From: DASUBV01 sp035763085
Lineage (GTDB): Bacteria; Actinomycetota; Actinomycetes; Streptosporangiales; Streptosporangiaceae
Direction: 5' to 3'
Assembly (NCBI GenBank): GCA_035763085.1
Contig: DASUBV010000098.1
Coordinates: 1-19,993 of the forward strand
DNA length: 19,993 bases
Under the pieces are notes generated by a model, which saw nothing but the letters and a program-made list of their open reading frames with translations, was not told the DNA's origin and did no database searches. Positions within the stretch are counted from its first letter, which is position 1, and each line of letters opens with the position of its first letter. Both the position numbers and the translations under genes were made by a program. Positions 1-6,330 of the stretch are shown one piece after another.

Positions 1-1
1 G

Positions 2-121
2 GACGAGATCGGCAAGGCCCTCGGCCTGACCCGGGAGCGCATCCGGCAGCTGGAGAAGCAGTCCCTGTCCAAGCTGCGCCACCCCAGCCGCGCTCAGCCG
101 CTGCTGGATTACGCCAGCTAG
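2..121 (+). CDS. Sigma-70 family RNA polymerase sigma factor, 3' end only
   Basis: Only the last 39 codons are in the window. They encode the end of sigma region 4.2: a helix-turn-helix recognition segment (GLTRERIRQLEKQSLSKLRH) followed by a short tail, HPSRAQPLLDYAS. In this family the segment contacts the -35 promoter element. The pattern LTRERIRQxE followed by KLRHPSR is typical of group 1 and group 2 (HrdB/SigA/SigB-like) factors and not of ECF factors. The gene converges on the Nudix gene: its TAG stop (119-121) shares the four bases CTAG with the stop of that gene. A strong hairpin at 157-195 probably ends its transcript. I cannot tell whether this is the principal or an alternative sigma factor, because the rest lies outside the window. 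Confidence 0.88.
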   Translation, partial: DEIGKALGLTRERIRQLEKQSLSKLRHPSRAQPLLDYAS

Positions 122-672
122 GGCAGTTCCCCGGCCGCCGCGGCCGCCTCCCGGCTTGCGAGCCGGGCCCGACCTCCCGCCGGGCCCGGCTCGCAGCATT
201 CCCAGGTGCCGCTGACGGCGCGACCGGCAGCCCGCCGCTCCTGCGCCTCGATGTCATCCAGGCGGCTTAGGCGCGCGAACCATGACCGGACCGACTGCTT
301 ATAGCCCGCAGGCATGCTGAGGCCAGCGACTTCGGCCTCGGTGAAGAAGCCAATCTCCTTGTGCTCATCGCTGATGGCGGGCAGCTGGTTGCTCTCCGGG
401 TGGCAGCCGTAGGTAACGATGAGCACGTCGCGGCCTTCGCGGATGTGGTACTGCCAGGCGTCCAGGATGGGTCCGGTGGTGACGGGCAGCCCGGTTTCCT
501 CGGTGATCTCCCTGGCGACGCAGACGGGAGGCTCCTCGCCGAGTTCAAGTTTGCCTCCGGGCAGTTCCCATTCCTCGCGCTCGTTCTTGAGCAGCAGTAC
601 CCGGCCGTCACGCACCAGCACGCCCTTCACTGAGACGGGGAAGGCTCGCACGGTCTGCGCGACTCCGCTCAT
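118..672 (-). CDS. Nudix hydrolase
   Basis: This is a 184-residue Nudix-fold hydrolase, a family that cleaves nucleoside diphosphates linked to another group (X). The Nudix box is complete: GKLELGEE at about residues 40-47, then REITEETGL, matching G-x5-E-x7-REUxEExGU with all metal-binding glutamates present. The N-terminal strand (VKGVLVRDGRVLLLKN) is also typical. There are two ATG codons, at 681 and 672. A GGGAG sequence directly abuts the first but lies 9 bases before the second, so I chose 672. The last 30 or so residues are Ala/Gly/Arg-rich and are encoded across the hairpin at 157-195, so they may be a late extension rather than part of the fold. The physiological substrate cannot be inferred from sequence alone. 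Confidence 0.9.
   Translation of the reverse strand: MSGVAQTVRAFPVSVKGVLVRDGRVLLLKNEREEWELPGGKLELGEEPPVCVAREITEETGLPVTTGPILDAWQYHIREGRDVLIVTYGCHPESNQLPAISDEHKEIGFFTEAEVAGLSMPAGYKQSVRSWFARLSRLDDIEAQERRAAGRAVSGTWECCEPGPAGGRARLASREAAAAAGELP
157..195. terminator. Perfect 15-bp stem-loop, likely bidirectional terminator
   Basis: The arm TGCGAGCCGGGCCCG (157-171) and its exact reverse complement (181-195) are separated by a 9-base loop. It starts 36 bases after the sigma-factor stop and has no T-run, like many actinobacterial terminators. It lies inside the C-terminal codons of the convergent Nudix gene. Confidence 0.6.
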
Positions 673-758
673 GGTTGTCATCTCCCGGTTCTCGCCAGCG
701 CTGCTGCTCCCGCCTGGAATTCAACACCACTCGCCCCGGGCGCTCAGGCCGGCGGCCC

Positions 759-771
759 TGACAGATTGTCA
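759..771. promoter_or_regulatory. Operator-like palindrome TGACA-N3-TGTCA
   Basis: A perfect 5-bp dyad (TGACAGATTGTCA) lies about 87 bases upstream of the Nudix start, in the gap 673-939, which otherwise shows no gene. The symmetry is of the kind bound by dimeric helix-turn-helix repressors. No regulator gene adjoins it, so which protein binds it, if any, is unknown. Confidence 0.3.
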
Positions 772-853
772 CCAGCCGTTACCCGATGAGCTGAGTCACG
801 CCTCCGGGCGGTGCGGGCCTGCGGGGCAGTCAGTACCTGGCGCGCCCGGGCCC

Positions 854-881
854 GCACACGGCGCGGGGGCAGCGCCCGTGC
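854..881 (-). terminator. Weak stem-loop downstream of the flavoprotein gene
   Basis: GGCGC (860-864) pairs with GCGCC (872-876) across a 7-base loop. The stem is extended by GCAC/GTGC after a small internal loop. It lies about 60 bases beyond the flavoprotein stop and could end that transcript. There is no T-run, and GC-rich DNA makes chance stems common. Confidence 0.3.
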
Positions 882-939
882 CTCTCGCTGGAGCTCGAGG
901 AGGTAGCCGGCCCGGGCTGGCGCGGCGGCGGGCCGGGCG

Positions 940-1599
940 TCAGCCGAGCGCGTCCAGCGCCCGCTCCCACGGGTAGTCGGCGAACGCCGGAGCCGGAGCC
1001 GGCGCCGGAGCGACCGGGAGACTCGCCACGTCCGGCCCCGGACCGCCCGGGCCCGCCGATGCCCCCCTCGCACTCGCACTCTCCAGGCCCGCCCCGTCCG
1101 CGCCCGCGCTCCCCGGAACCGCAGCACCCGCATCCCGGCCAGCCTCGTCGAGCACCGTGACGCCCGCTCCGCGCAGCCGGGCAATGCTGGCCGCCAGCGC
1201 CGGGTGCGCCGCCAGCGGGCCGTGCACCCAGGGCACCGCCGCCACCGGGATCCCCATCCCGATCGCCTCGTTGATCAGGCCCAGTGCCAGCGTGTCGCTG
1301 ATTCCGGCGGCCCACTTGTTCACCGTGTTGAACGTCGCCGGGGCGACCAGTACCGCGTCCGGGGGCGGCAGCACGTCCGGCTCCCCCGGCTGCTTGTACG
1401 CCGAGCGGACCGGGTGACCCGACAGCCGGGCCAGGTCCTCCAGGTCGGCGTCCAGCCACCGCGCGGCGGTCGGCGTCAGGATCAGGCAGACGTCCCAGCC
1501 GCGCTGCTGCGCCGCCGTGATCACGGCCGGGATGCCGGGCACCGGCCCCGCCGCGCTGGCCACCAGGTACAGGACGCCGCTCGCAGTGCCGGAAGCCAT
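940..1599 (-). CDS. Flavoprotein (CoaC/Dfp-like flavin-binding fold)
   Basis: This 219-residue protein has the flavoprotein fold shared with phosphopantothenoylcysteine decarboxylase and related flavin-binding enzymes. The N-terminal strand VLYLVASAAG starts a Rossmann-like fold. The motif VAPATFNTVNKWAAG (residues 85-99) is the family's flavin-binding signature, and the end (YPWERALDAL) matches small actinobacterial flavoproteins. Residues 151-206 are a Gly/Ala/Pro/Ser-rich insert, finishing in a PAPAPAPA run, between the core and that conserved end; this looks like a disordered linker. I placed the start at 1599, where the recognisable fold begins. ATG codons at 1626 and 1638 are alternatives, with GGGGG and AGGTG nearby. 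The gene is divergent from the GNAT gene at 1658. Its substrate is unknown. Confidence 0.8.
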   Translation of the reverse strand: MASGTASGVLYLVASAAGPVPGIPAVITAAQQRGWDVCLILTPTAARWLDADLEDLARLSGHPVRSAYKQPGEPDVLPPPDAVLVAPATFNTVNKWAAGISDTLALGLINEAIGMGIPVAAVPWVHGPLAAHPALAASIARLRGAGVTVLDEAGRDAGAAVPGSAGADGAGLESASARGASAGPGGPGPDVASLPVAPAPAPAPAFADYPWERALDALG

Positions 1600-1607
1600 G
1601 GCGGCAA

Positions 1608-1653
1608 TAATCTCACTTGCCCGCATCTGCACCTGCATCCCCCTGGGAGGGAG
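1608..1653 (+). promoter_or_regulatory. Promoter -10 and ribosome binding site of the GNAT gene
   Basis: TAATCT (1608-1613) fits the actinobacterial -10 pattern TANNNT. It is followed, 4 bases before the ATG at 1658, by the strong purine run GGGAGGGAG (1645-1653). No clear -35 is visible. The 58-base gap also has to hold the promoter of the divergent flavoprotein gene. Confidence 0.4.
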
Positions 1654-1657
1654 CATT

Positions 1658-2197
1658 ATGTCCGAGCAGGCCGACAACCCGCGGCGCGCTGGCCAGGCCA
1701 AGCCGGCTGCCGGGCCGGGCCGGGCGCCGGGTCAGCGGCTGCCGACCAGGATGGCGCGCGCGGCGGACTATGACGCCATCGCGCCTGTCCTCAACGAGTG
1801 GTGGGGGCGCAACATCCTCCCGGCGCTCCCGCGGCTGTTCCTGGATCACTTCCACCGGACGAGCCTGATCATCGACGGGCCCGCGGGCCCCGGCGGGCCG
1901 GGCAGCCCGCTGGCCTTCCTGGTGGGGATCCTGTCCCCGTCGAAGCCCGCGGATGCCTACATCCACTTCGTCGGCGTCTCGCCCGCGCTGCGCGGCCAGG
2001 GCGTGGCCCGGCAGCTGTATGAGGAGTTCTTCGGCCTGGCCCGCGACGACGGGCGCACCGTCGTCTCGGCGATCACCGCGCCGGTGAACACCGCCTCCAT
2101 CGCCTTCCACCGGTCCATGGGCTTCGAGGTCAGCGGCCCGGTCCCCGACTACGAGGGCCCGGGCCGGGACTACATGGTGTTCACGCGTCCTCTGTAG
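1658..2197 (+). CDS. GNAT family N-acetyltransferase
   Basis: This 179-residue protein carries one GNAT domain, which transfers an acetyl group from acetyl-CoA to an amine. The acetyl-CoA P-loop is RGQGVARQL (residues 112-120) after the beta-4 strand YIHFVGVSPALR. The C-terminal NTASIAFHRSMGF is the usual motif in which an Asn and the end of the fold shape the active site. The first 30 residues are a Pro/Gly/Arg-rich tail outside the domain. The ATG at 1658 was preferred to upstream in-frame codons because GGGAGGGAG precedes it at good spacing. The last 17 bases overlap the 3' end of the convergent TetR gene. The acceptor substrate cannot be predicted. Confidence 0.88.
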   Translation: MSEQADNPRRAGQAKPAAGPGRAPGQRLPTRMARAADYDAIAPVLNEWWGRNILPALPRLFLDHFHRTSLIIDGPAGPGGPGSPLAFLVGILSPSKPADAYIHFVGVSPALRGQGVARQLYEEFFGLARDDGRTVVSAITAPVNTASIAFHRSMGFEVSGPVPDYEGPGRDYMVFTRPL

Positions 2198-2777
2198 CCG
2201 CGGCTGGAGTCAGGCCGTCGAAGATCACCCGCTGCGCCCGGGTCCGCACCTCCAGGTCCAGCTGAGCGTGCGCGCCCGCGCGCGACATCCCCACCATCAG
2301 CGCGTAGAACTCCGGCAGCCCGACATCGGCACGTATCGCGCCCGCCTGCTGCGCGCGCCGCAGCAGCACGTCCACCGCCTGCGACAACTCCTGCGAGGCC
2401 TGCTCGGCCCGCCCGGTGACGCCACCCGCGTCGACCAGCGCGTCCGCGATCGCGATCTTGCCCGGCGCGTCGGTGACGATCTCGGTGAACATCACGAACA
2501 GCGCCTCGCCAGGATTCGCGTCGCCCGTCAGCTCCGCGGCCCGGTCCCGCAGGCGGCCGAACCGCTGCACCAGGACCTCCACCAGCAGCTCGGACTTGGT
2601 CGGGAAATGCCGGAACACGGTCGCGATGCCGACCCCGGCCCGCCGGGCGACCTCCTCGGTCGACGCCGACTCGCCGCCCTCGCCGAACACCTCCTGCGCC
2701 GCATCGAGGATCGCGGCCCGGTTCGACCGCGCATCCGCCCGCTGCGCCCGCGCCGGGCCCGTCACTGATTCCCGCAT
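2181..2777 (-). CDS. TetR family transcriptional regulator
   Basis: This 198-residue protein has a TetR N-terminal DNA-binding domain: NRAAILDAAQEVFGEGG, then the helix-turn-helix STEEVARRAGVGIATVFRHF (39-58) and the trailing FPTKSELL. The rest is an all-helical ligand-binding and dimer domain without a recognisable ligand signature. I chose the ATG at 2777, just before the conserved part. The reading frame stays open upstream to 2903, but that stretch covers the operator region and is unlike coding sequence. The gene is divergent from the SnoaL-TPR gene. Two copies of GGAGT-N4-ACTCC lie between them, so it probably represses both itself and that gene. Its stop overlaps the GNAT gene by 17 bases. 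Confidence 0.9.
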   Translation of the reverse strand: MRESVTGPARAQRADARSNRAAILDAAQEVFGEGGESASTEEVARRAGVGIATVFRHFPTKSELLVEVLVQRFGRLRDRAAELTGDANPGEALFVMFTEIVTDAPGKIAIADALVDAGGVTGRAEQASQELSQAVDVLLRRAQQAGAIRADVGLPEFYALMVGMSRAGAHAQLDLEVRTRAQRVIFDGLTPAAATEDA

Positions 2778-2796
2778 CGCATCGCTCGTTCCCGGA

Positions 2797-2826
2797 TTGC
2801 CAAGTGGAGTGATGACTCCGTATAGT
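2797..2826 (+). promoter_or_regulatory. Candidate sigma-70 promoter of the SnoaL-TPR gene
   Basis: TTGCCA (2797-2802) and TATAGT (2821-2826) are separated by 18 bases, close to the -35/-10 consensus and unusually good for this GC-rich DNA. The inferred transcript start is near 2833, giving a leader of about 120 bases before the ATG at 2956. Confidence 0.5.
2806..2819. promoter_or_regulatory. TetR operator candidate 1 (GGAGT-N4-ACTCC)
   Basis: GGAGTGATGACTCC is a dyad with perfect 5-bp arms lying in the spacer of the predicted plus-strand promoter. A second copy follows 26 bases downstream. Paired dyads between divergent tetR and target genes are typical of autoregulated TetR systems. Confidence 0.55.
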
Positions 2827-2831
2827 CGTTC

Positions 2832-2845
2832 GGAGTCGTCACTCC
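2832..2845. promoter_or_regulatory. TetR operator candidate 2 (GGAGT-N4-ACTCC)
   Basis: GGAGTCGTCACTCC has the same perfect arms as the first copy and overlaps the inferred transcript start. The two sites flank TATAGT, so a bound repressor would block polymerase directly. Confidence 0.55.
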
Positions 2846-2955
2846 GGATAGTACCGGACTCCGGCTCGCGGCCAGCGTCACGTCCAGATCGCTCCCGCAG
2901 CACGGAGATCCCGGGCTACTCCCGCATGCCACCGACCACGATCTGGGGAGCTCTC

Positions 2956-4065
2956 ATGCCCGAGTCTGACCTGTCCGCCGCCGCTCAGCCCGGCAGCCCT
3001 GCCGACGTCTTCCGCCGCCTGGTTCAGGGCGTCTGCGACCGGCAGATCGACCAGCTGTCGTCGCTGTACGCCGAGCAGACCAGCGTCGTGCACCCGCTGG
3101 ACCCGCAGCGGGCGCCGGCGCTGACCACCCGCCAGCAGCTGACCGAGCACTTCCGGGGCGGCTTCCAGGCGCTCGGCGAGATCCGCTTCACTCCCGCCGC
3201 CCTGACCCTGCACCAGACCACCGACCCCGAGGTCATCATCGGGGAGTTCGAGTACCGCGGGGTGGCGCCGGGCAGCGGGGAGCCGTTCGACATCCCGAAT
3301 ATCTTCGTGGTGCGAGTCCGCGACGGGCAGATCGTCGAGTCTCGCGACTACGGCGACACCCTGACGATCATGCGCCTGCTGGGCGCGCCCGGCAATCCGG
3401 CCGGAGCCGCGCCGGCGGGCGAGGACTGGCAGGCCCGCGCGCAGCGCCGTTATGAAGACGCCGTGTTCGGCGGCGACACCGCCGCGCTGGACACCGCGGA
3501 CCGCGAGCTCAGCGCGGTCGAGGCGGACCTGGCGCTGGCCCGCGGGCGGGTCATGCACGCGCGGTTCCTGGCCGGCGGCCCGGCGCAGGACGCCACGCTG
3601 GGCGAGTTCGAGCGCGCGGCGGCGCTGTACACCGAGCTCGGCGATGCCCGCGGCGAGGCCGAGGCGCGGTTCTGGATGGCCACGTTCCACCAGGTCGCCC
3701 GCGGCGACCACGAGACCGCGCTGCCGCTGCTGGAGCAGGCCGGCAAGCTCGCCGCCGACGCGGGTGACCGGCTGACCCTGTCCTACGTCGCCCGGCACAT
3801 CGGCTTCGCGCAGCAGGCGGCCAGCCAGCTGGACGCCGCGCGCAGCCACCTTGAGCAGTCCCTGCAGCTCCGCCGGGAGCTCGGGTTCCAGCGCGGCGTC
3901 GCGGCGGCGCTGCTGGCGCTAGCCCAGTTCGCGGGCCAGCACGGTGACCCCGGCGAGGCGCGCGGCCTGCTGGCCGAGGCCGACGCGGTCGCCCGCGCTC
4001 ATGACGCCGAGGGCATCCGGCGCTGGATCGACCAGGCCCGCGCCGAGCTGGCCGGCCGCGCCTGA
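2956..4065 (+). CDS. SnoaL/NTF2-like domain fused to a TPR-like helical domain
   Basis: This 369-residue protein has two parts. Residues 15-145 look like a SnoaL/NTF2-like alpha+beta cone: an N-terminal helix (VFRRLVQGVCDRQIDQLSSL), later strands IIGEFEYRGVAPGSGEPFDI, and the NIFVVRVRDGQIVESRDYGD ending common in SnoaL_2 proteins. After a Pro/Ala linker (143-157), residues 215-365 form repeated helix pairs resembling tetratricopeptide repeats, for example FERAAALYTELGDARGEAEA and LDAARSHLEQSLQLRRELGF. SnoaL domains bind small hydrophobic ligands or act as cyclases and isomerases; TPR domains bind proteins. The ATG at 2956 follows GGGGAG by 5 bases. An in-frame ATG at 2926 is less likely. The gene is probably controlled by the divergent TetR. 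The fusion suggests a sensor or scaffold role, but this is inference. Confidence 0.85.
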   Translation: MPESDLSAAAQPGSPADVFRRLVQGVCDRQIDQLSSLYAEQTSVVHPLDPQRAPALTTRQQLTEHFRGGFQALGEIRFTPAALTLHQTTDPEVIIGEFEYRGVAPGSGEPFDIPNIFVVRVRDGQIVESRDYGDTLTIMRLLGAPGNPAGAAPAGEDWQARAQRRYEDAVFGGDTAALDTADRELSAVEADLALARGRVMHARFLAGGPAQDATLGEFERAAALYTELGDARGEAEARFWMATFHQVARGDHETALPLLEQAGKLAADAGDRLTLSYVARHIGFAQQAASQLDAARSHLEQSLQLRRELGFQRGVAAALLALAQFAGQHGDPGEARGLLAEADAVARAHDAEGIRRWIDQARAELAGRA

Positions 4066-4090
4066 TCCGCTCGCCAGTCAGGGCGATCCT

Positions 4091-4136
4091 GGCCGGGCTG
4101 CATCGCAGCCGCCGCCAGGCTGCGGGCAGCCCGGCC
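4091..4136. terminator. Nested stem-loop between convergent genes
   Basis: An 11-bp perfect outer stem (GGCCGGGCTGC 4091-4101 with 4126-4136) encloses a 6-bp inner stem (GCAGCC 4105-4110 with GGCTGC 4118-4123) and a 7-base loop. It starts 25 bases after the SnoaL-TPR stop. Two more dyads follow before the LysR stop: CGGGCA/TGCCCG (4145-4159) and the palindrome GCCAGCTAGCTGGC (4203-4216), which covers the LysR stop codon. Together they probably terminate both convergent genes. Confidence 0.5.
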
Positions 4137-4207
4137 CGTGCCTCCGGGCAGCCTGCCCGTGCGGCCTGCTGGTCAGCTGCGCGGGCTGCGCCCGGGCTGC
4201 CGGCCAG

Positions 4208-5194
4208 CTAGCTGGCTGCCCGGGAATCGCTGCTGGTGAGGTGGTGTGACGACACAGGCCGCGGCGTAGCCGGCCGGGCACCTGATTCCGCGCCTGCGGG
4301 CGCGATCCCGGCCGCGGCGCCGGCTCGCGCAGCCCGCAGCTCGCGGACCAGGGCGCGCACCGCAGCCGTGCGAGCCAGCTCGGGGGTGGTGGCAAAGCCG
4401 ATCCTCCGGGTCGGGCAGCCCGGGCCGAGGTCGGCAACGGTGACACCGCCGGGGACGTCGGCAAGCGACAGCTCCGGCACGACCGCCATGCCCCGCCCCT
4501 GGGCGACCAGGGCGAGCACGGTGCCGTCGTCCTCTGCGGTGATCGTGGCCCGCGGCAGCCAGTCCTGGGCCGACCACCAGCCGCGGGTGTAGGCCGAGCA
4601 ATTCTCCTGCCAGTCGATGAGCGGCAGGCTGCGGGGATCGGGGTGACCGCTCGGGTGAACGAGCGAGTACTTCTCTGTCATCAGCTCGCCGGCGAGCAGG
4701 CCGTCCGGCAATGGGGTGGACCCGCCCAGGGTGGCAATGGCCAGGTCAGCTCGCCCGTCGACCACCTCGCCAGGAGTGCCGCGGCCGATGTCCCGGACCA
4801 CCCGTACCTCCGGCTGCAGCCGCGGGTGCCTGGCCGCCAGCCGCTGCAGAGCGGCAGGCAGCAGGTGCAGGGCAGCGCCGCGGAAAGCAGCGATGCGCAG
4901 CGGGCCGGTGAGGCTGTGGTCGGCGCCGCCGCCCCGGACCTCCGCGGCCATCGCCTCATGCAGCCGCAGGATACGGCGGGCGTGTGCGGCCGCCCGGTCG
5001 CCGGCCGCAGTGGGGCGGGCGCCGGTACGGAGTCGCTCGAAGAGCACAGTCCCGAGCTTGCGCTCCATGCCGCGCACGGCGTGGGAGACGGCGGACTGCG
5101 TCATGCCGAGGGTCCCGGCCGCGGCGGTGAAGCCGCCACGGTCGCATACGGCAAGGAGGATGCGCAGCTCGGACGGGGCGAGGTCGGCTGCCAT
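4208..5194 (-). CDS. LysR family transcriptional regulator
   Basis: This 328-residue protein shows the standard LysR plan. The N-terminal winged helix-turn-helix (SELRILLAVCDRGGFTAAAG then MTQSAVSHAVRGMERKLG, followed by LFERLRTGARPTAAG) is clear. A helical linker and a substrate-binding domain follow from about residue 95 (GPLRIAAFRGAALHLLPAAL) and include GRADLAIATLG and the LALVAQGRGMAVVPELS segment. The final 40 residues are Ala/Gly/Ser-rich and outside the domain. I placed the start at the ATG at 5194, preceded by GAAAGG at 5-base spacing; a GTG at 5200 is two codons upstream. The gene is divergent from the MDR reductase at 5275, the classic arrangement for a LysR regulator and its target. 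The inducer is unknown. Confidence 0.9.
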   Translation of the reverse strand: MAADLAPSELRILLAVCDRGGFTAAAGTLGMTQSAVSHAVRGMERKLGTVLFERLRTGARPTAAGDRAAAHARRILRLHEAMAAEVRGGGADHSLTGPLRIAAFRGAALHLLPAALQRLAARHPRLQPEVRVVRDIGRGTPGEVVDGRADLAIATLGGSTPLPDGLLAGELMTEKYSLVHPSGHPDPRSLPLIDWQENCSAYTRGWWSAQDWLPRATITAEDDGTVLALVAQGRGMAVVPELSLADVPGGVTVADLGPGCPTRRIGFATTPELARTAAVRALVRELRAARAGAAAGIAPAGAESGARPATPRPVSSHHLTSSDSRAAS

Positions 5195-5205
5195 GAGCAC
5201 CTTTC

Positions 5206-5225
5206 ATGTCAGTGCGGGGTGCCAT
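5206..5225. promoter_or_regulatory. Candidate LysR binding dyad
   Basis: ATGTCA (5206-5211) and TGCCAT (5220-5225) form a dyad with one mismatch and an 8-base centre, just upstream of the LysR start. This has the size and symmetry of LysR-type (T-N11-A) boxes and lies in the 80-base gap shared with the divergent reductase. Confidence 0.35.
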
Positions 5226-5275
5226 CGACGCAACGCTCTGCCCAGCCCGGCGATTCCTTTCTACGTTCGATGGCA
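5220..5275. repeat. 9-bp perfect inverted repeat spanning the lysR/MDR gap
   Basis: TGCCATCGA (5220-5228) is matched by TCGATGGCA (5267-5275), ending on the A of the reductase start codon. The 38-base interior contains the presumed promoter. It may be two half-sites of one regulator or a DNA-looping pair. Confidence 0.4.
5262..5267 (+). promoter_or_regulatory. -10 element of a probable leaderless transcript
   Basis: TACGTT fits TANNNT and ends 7 bases before the ATG at 5275. No ribosome binding site is visible there. Together these suggest transcription starts at the start codon. No convincing -35 is seen. Confidence 0.4.
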
Positions 5276-6288
5276 TGACGATCACAGCACGAGTCGTGCA
5301 CCAGGTGGCCCGGCCGGACGGCTTCCCAACCCCTGACCACTTCACCTTCGCCGAGCAGGTGATCCCGGAACCCGGCCCGGGTGCGGCGCTGGTGGAGAAC
5401 ATCCTGTTCTCCGTCGACCCGTACATGCGGGAGCTAATGGACGTGGCGGGCCTGACCAGCGGCGGCATCTGGCAGCTCAACGCGCCGCTGGAGGGCCGGA
5501 CCATCGGCCGCGTGCTGACCTCGGCGGACGACAGTCTCTCCCCGGGCGACCTGGTCTTTCATCGCCAGGGCTGGCGGACGCACGCCCTGGTGCGGGCGTC
5601 GGAGGCACGCGTGCTGCCACGCTACGAGGGCGTCCCGCTGACCGCGCACCTCAGCGTGCTCGGCGGCACCGGGCTCACGGCGTACGTTGCGCTGACCCGC
5701 ACGGCCCGGCTGCAGCCCGGCGAGGACATCTTCATCTCGGCAGCGGCGGGCGGTGTCGGCACGGCGGCTGCCCAGATCGCCCGGCTGACAGGCGCCCGGC
5801 GGATCGTGGGCAGTGCGGGCTCGCCCGCCAAGGTCAAGTGGCTGGTGAAGGACCTGGGCTTCGACGCGGCCTTCGACTACCACGACGGGCCGGTGCCGGA
5901 CCTGCTGGCGGCCGTGGCTCCGGACGGCCTTGACGTAGCCCTGGACAACGTCGGCGGCGACCACCTGGCGGCGGCGATCGGCTCCCTCCGCGAGTTCGGC
6001 CGCATCGCCTGGGTGGGTGCGATCGCGCAGTACCACCGTCTCCAGTCGCCGCCCCCGGCTCCCCGCAACCTCTTCGACGTGATCGGCAAGTCCCTCCGCC
6101 TGGAAGGCGTCCTGGTCCGCAACTACCAGGACGTCCAGGGCGAGCTGGAGGACTTCCTTGTCCCGCACATCCGCGCTGGCCGCCTCCATCCGGCAGAGAC
6201 AGTCGTCGACGGCTTCGACAACCTCGTGAGCGCCTTCCTGGGCATGCTGCGCGGCGAGAACGCCGGCAAGATGCTGGTCCGCGCCTGA
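5275..6288 (+). CDS. NADP-dependent oxidoreductase, MDR family (CurA/PTGR-like)
   Basis: This 337-residue enzyme is a zinc-independent medium-chain dehydrogenase/reductase of the curcumin-reductase and prostaglandin-reductase type, which reduces activated double bonds with NADPH. Visible signatures are FSVDPYMR (45-52), the nucleotide-binding glycines AAGGVGTAAAQIA (157-169), the lysine-bearing SPAKVKW (183-189) that would contact the NADP phosphate, and DNVGGDHL (224-231). There are no zinc-ligand cysteines, as expected. The ATG at 5275 was chosen because homologues begin at this point. It lacks a ribosome binding site but has a -10-like TACGTT 7 bases upstream, so it may be leaderless. Upstream in-frame codons to 5206 lie in the regulatory region. 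The divergent LysR gene is the likely regulator. Confidence 0.9.
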   Translation: MTITARVVHQVARPDGFPTPDHFTFAEQVIPEPGPGAALVENILFSVDPYMRELMDVAGLTSGGIWQLNAPLEGRTIGRVLTSADDSLSPGDLVFHRQGWRTHALVRASEARVLPRYEGVPLTAHLSVLGGTGLTAYVALTRTARLQPGEDIFISAAAGGVGTAAAQIARLTGARRIVGSAGSPAKVKWLVKDLGFDAAFDYHDGPVPDLLAAVAPDGLDVALDNVGGDHLAAAIGSLREFGRIAWVGAIAQYHRLQSPPPAPRNLFDVIGKSLRLEGVLVRNYQDVQGELEDFLVPHIRAGRLHPAETVVDGFDNLVSAFLGMLRGENAGKMLVRA

Positions 6289-6330
6289 GGGGACAAGCCG
6301 GCTCATGGCCGATCCCGCCGGCGGCGCCGC

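Noticed and set aside
2416..2955. Upstream extension of the SnoaL-TPR reading frame
   Set aside because: It is antisense to the TetR helix-turn-helix and crosses the operators; the ATG at 2956 has a good ribosome binding site.
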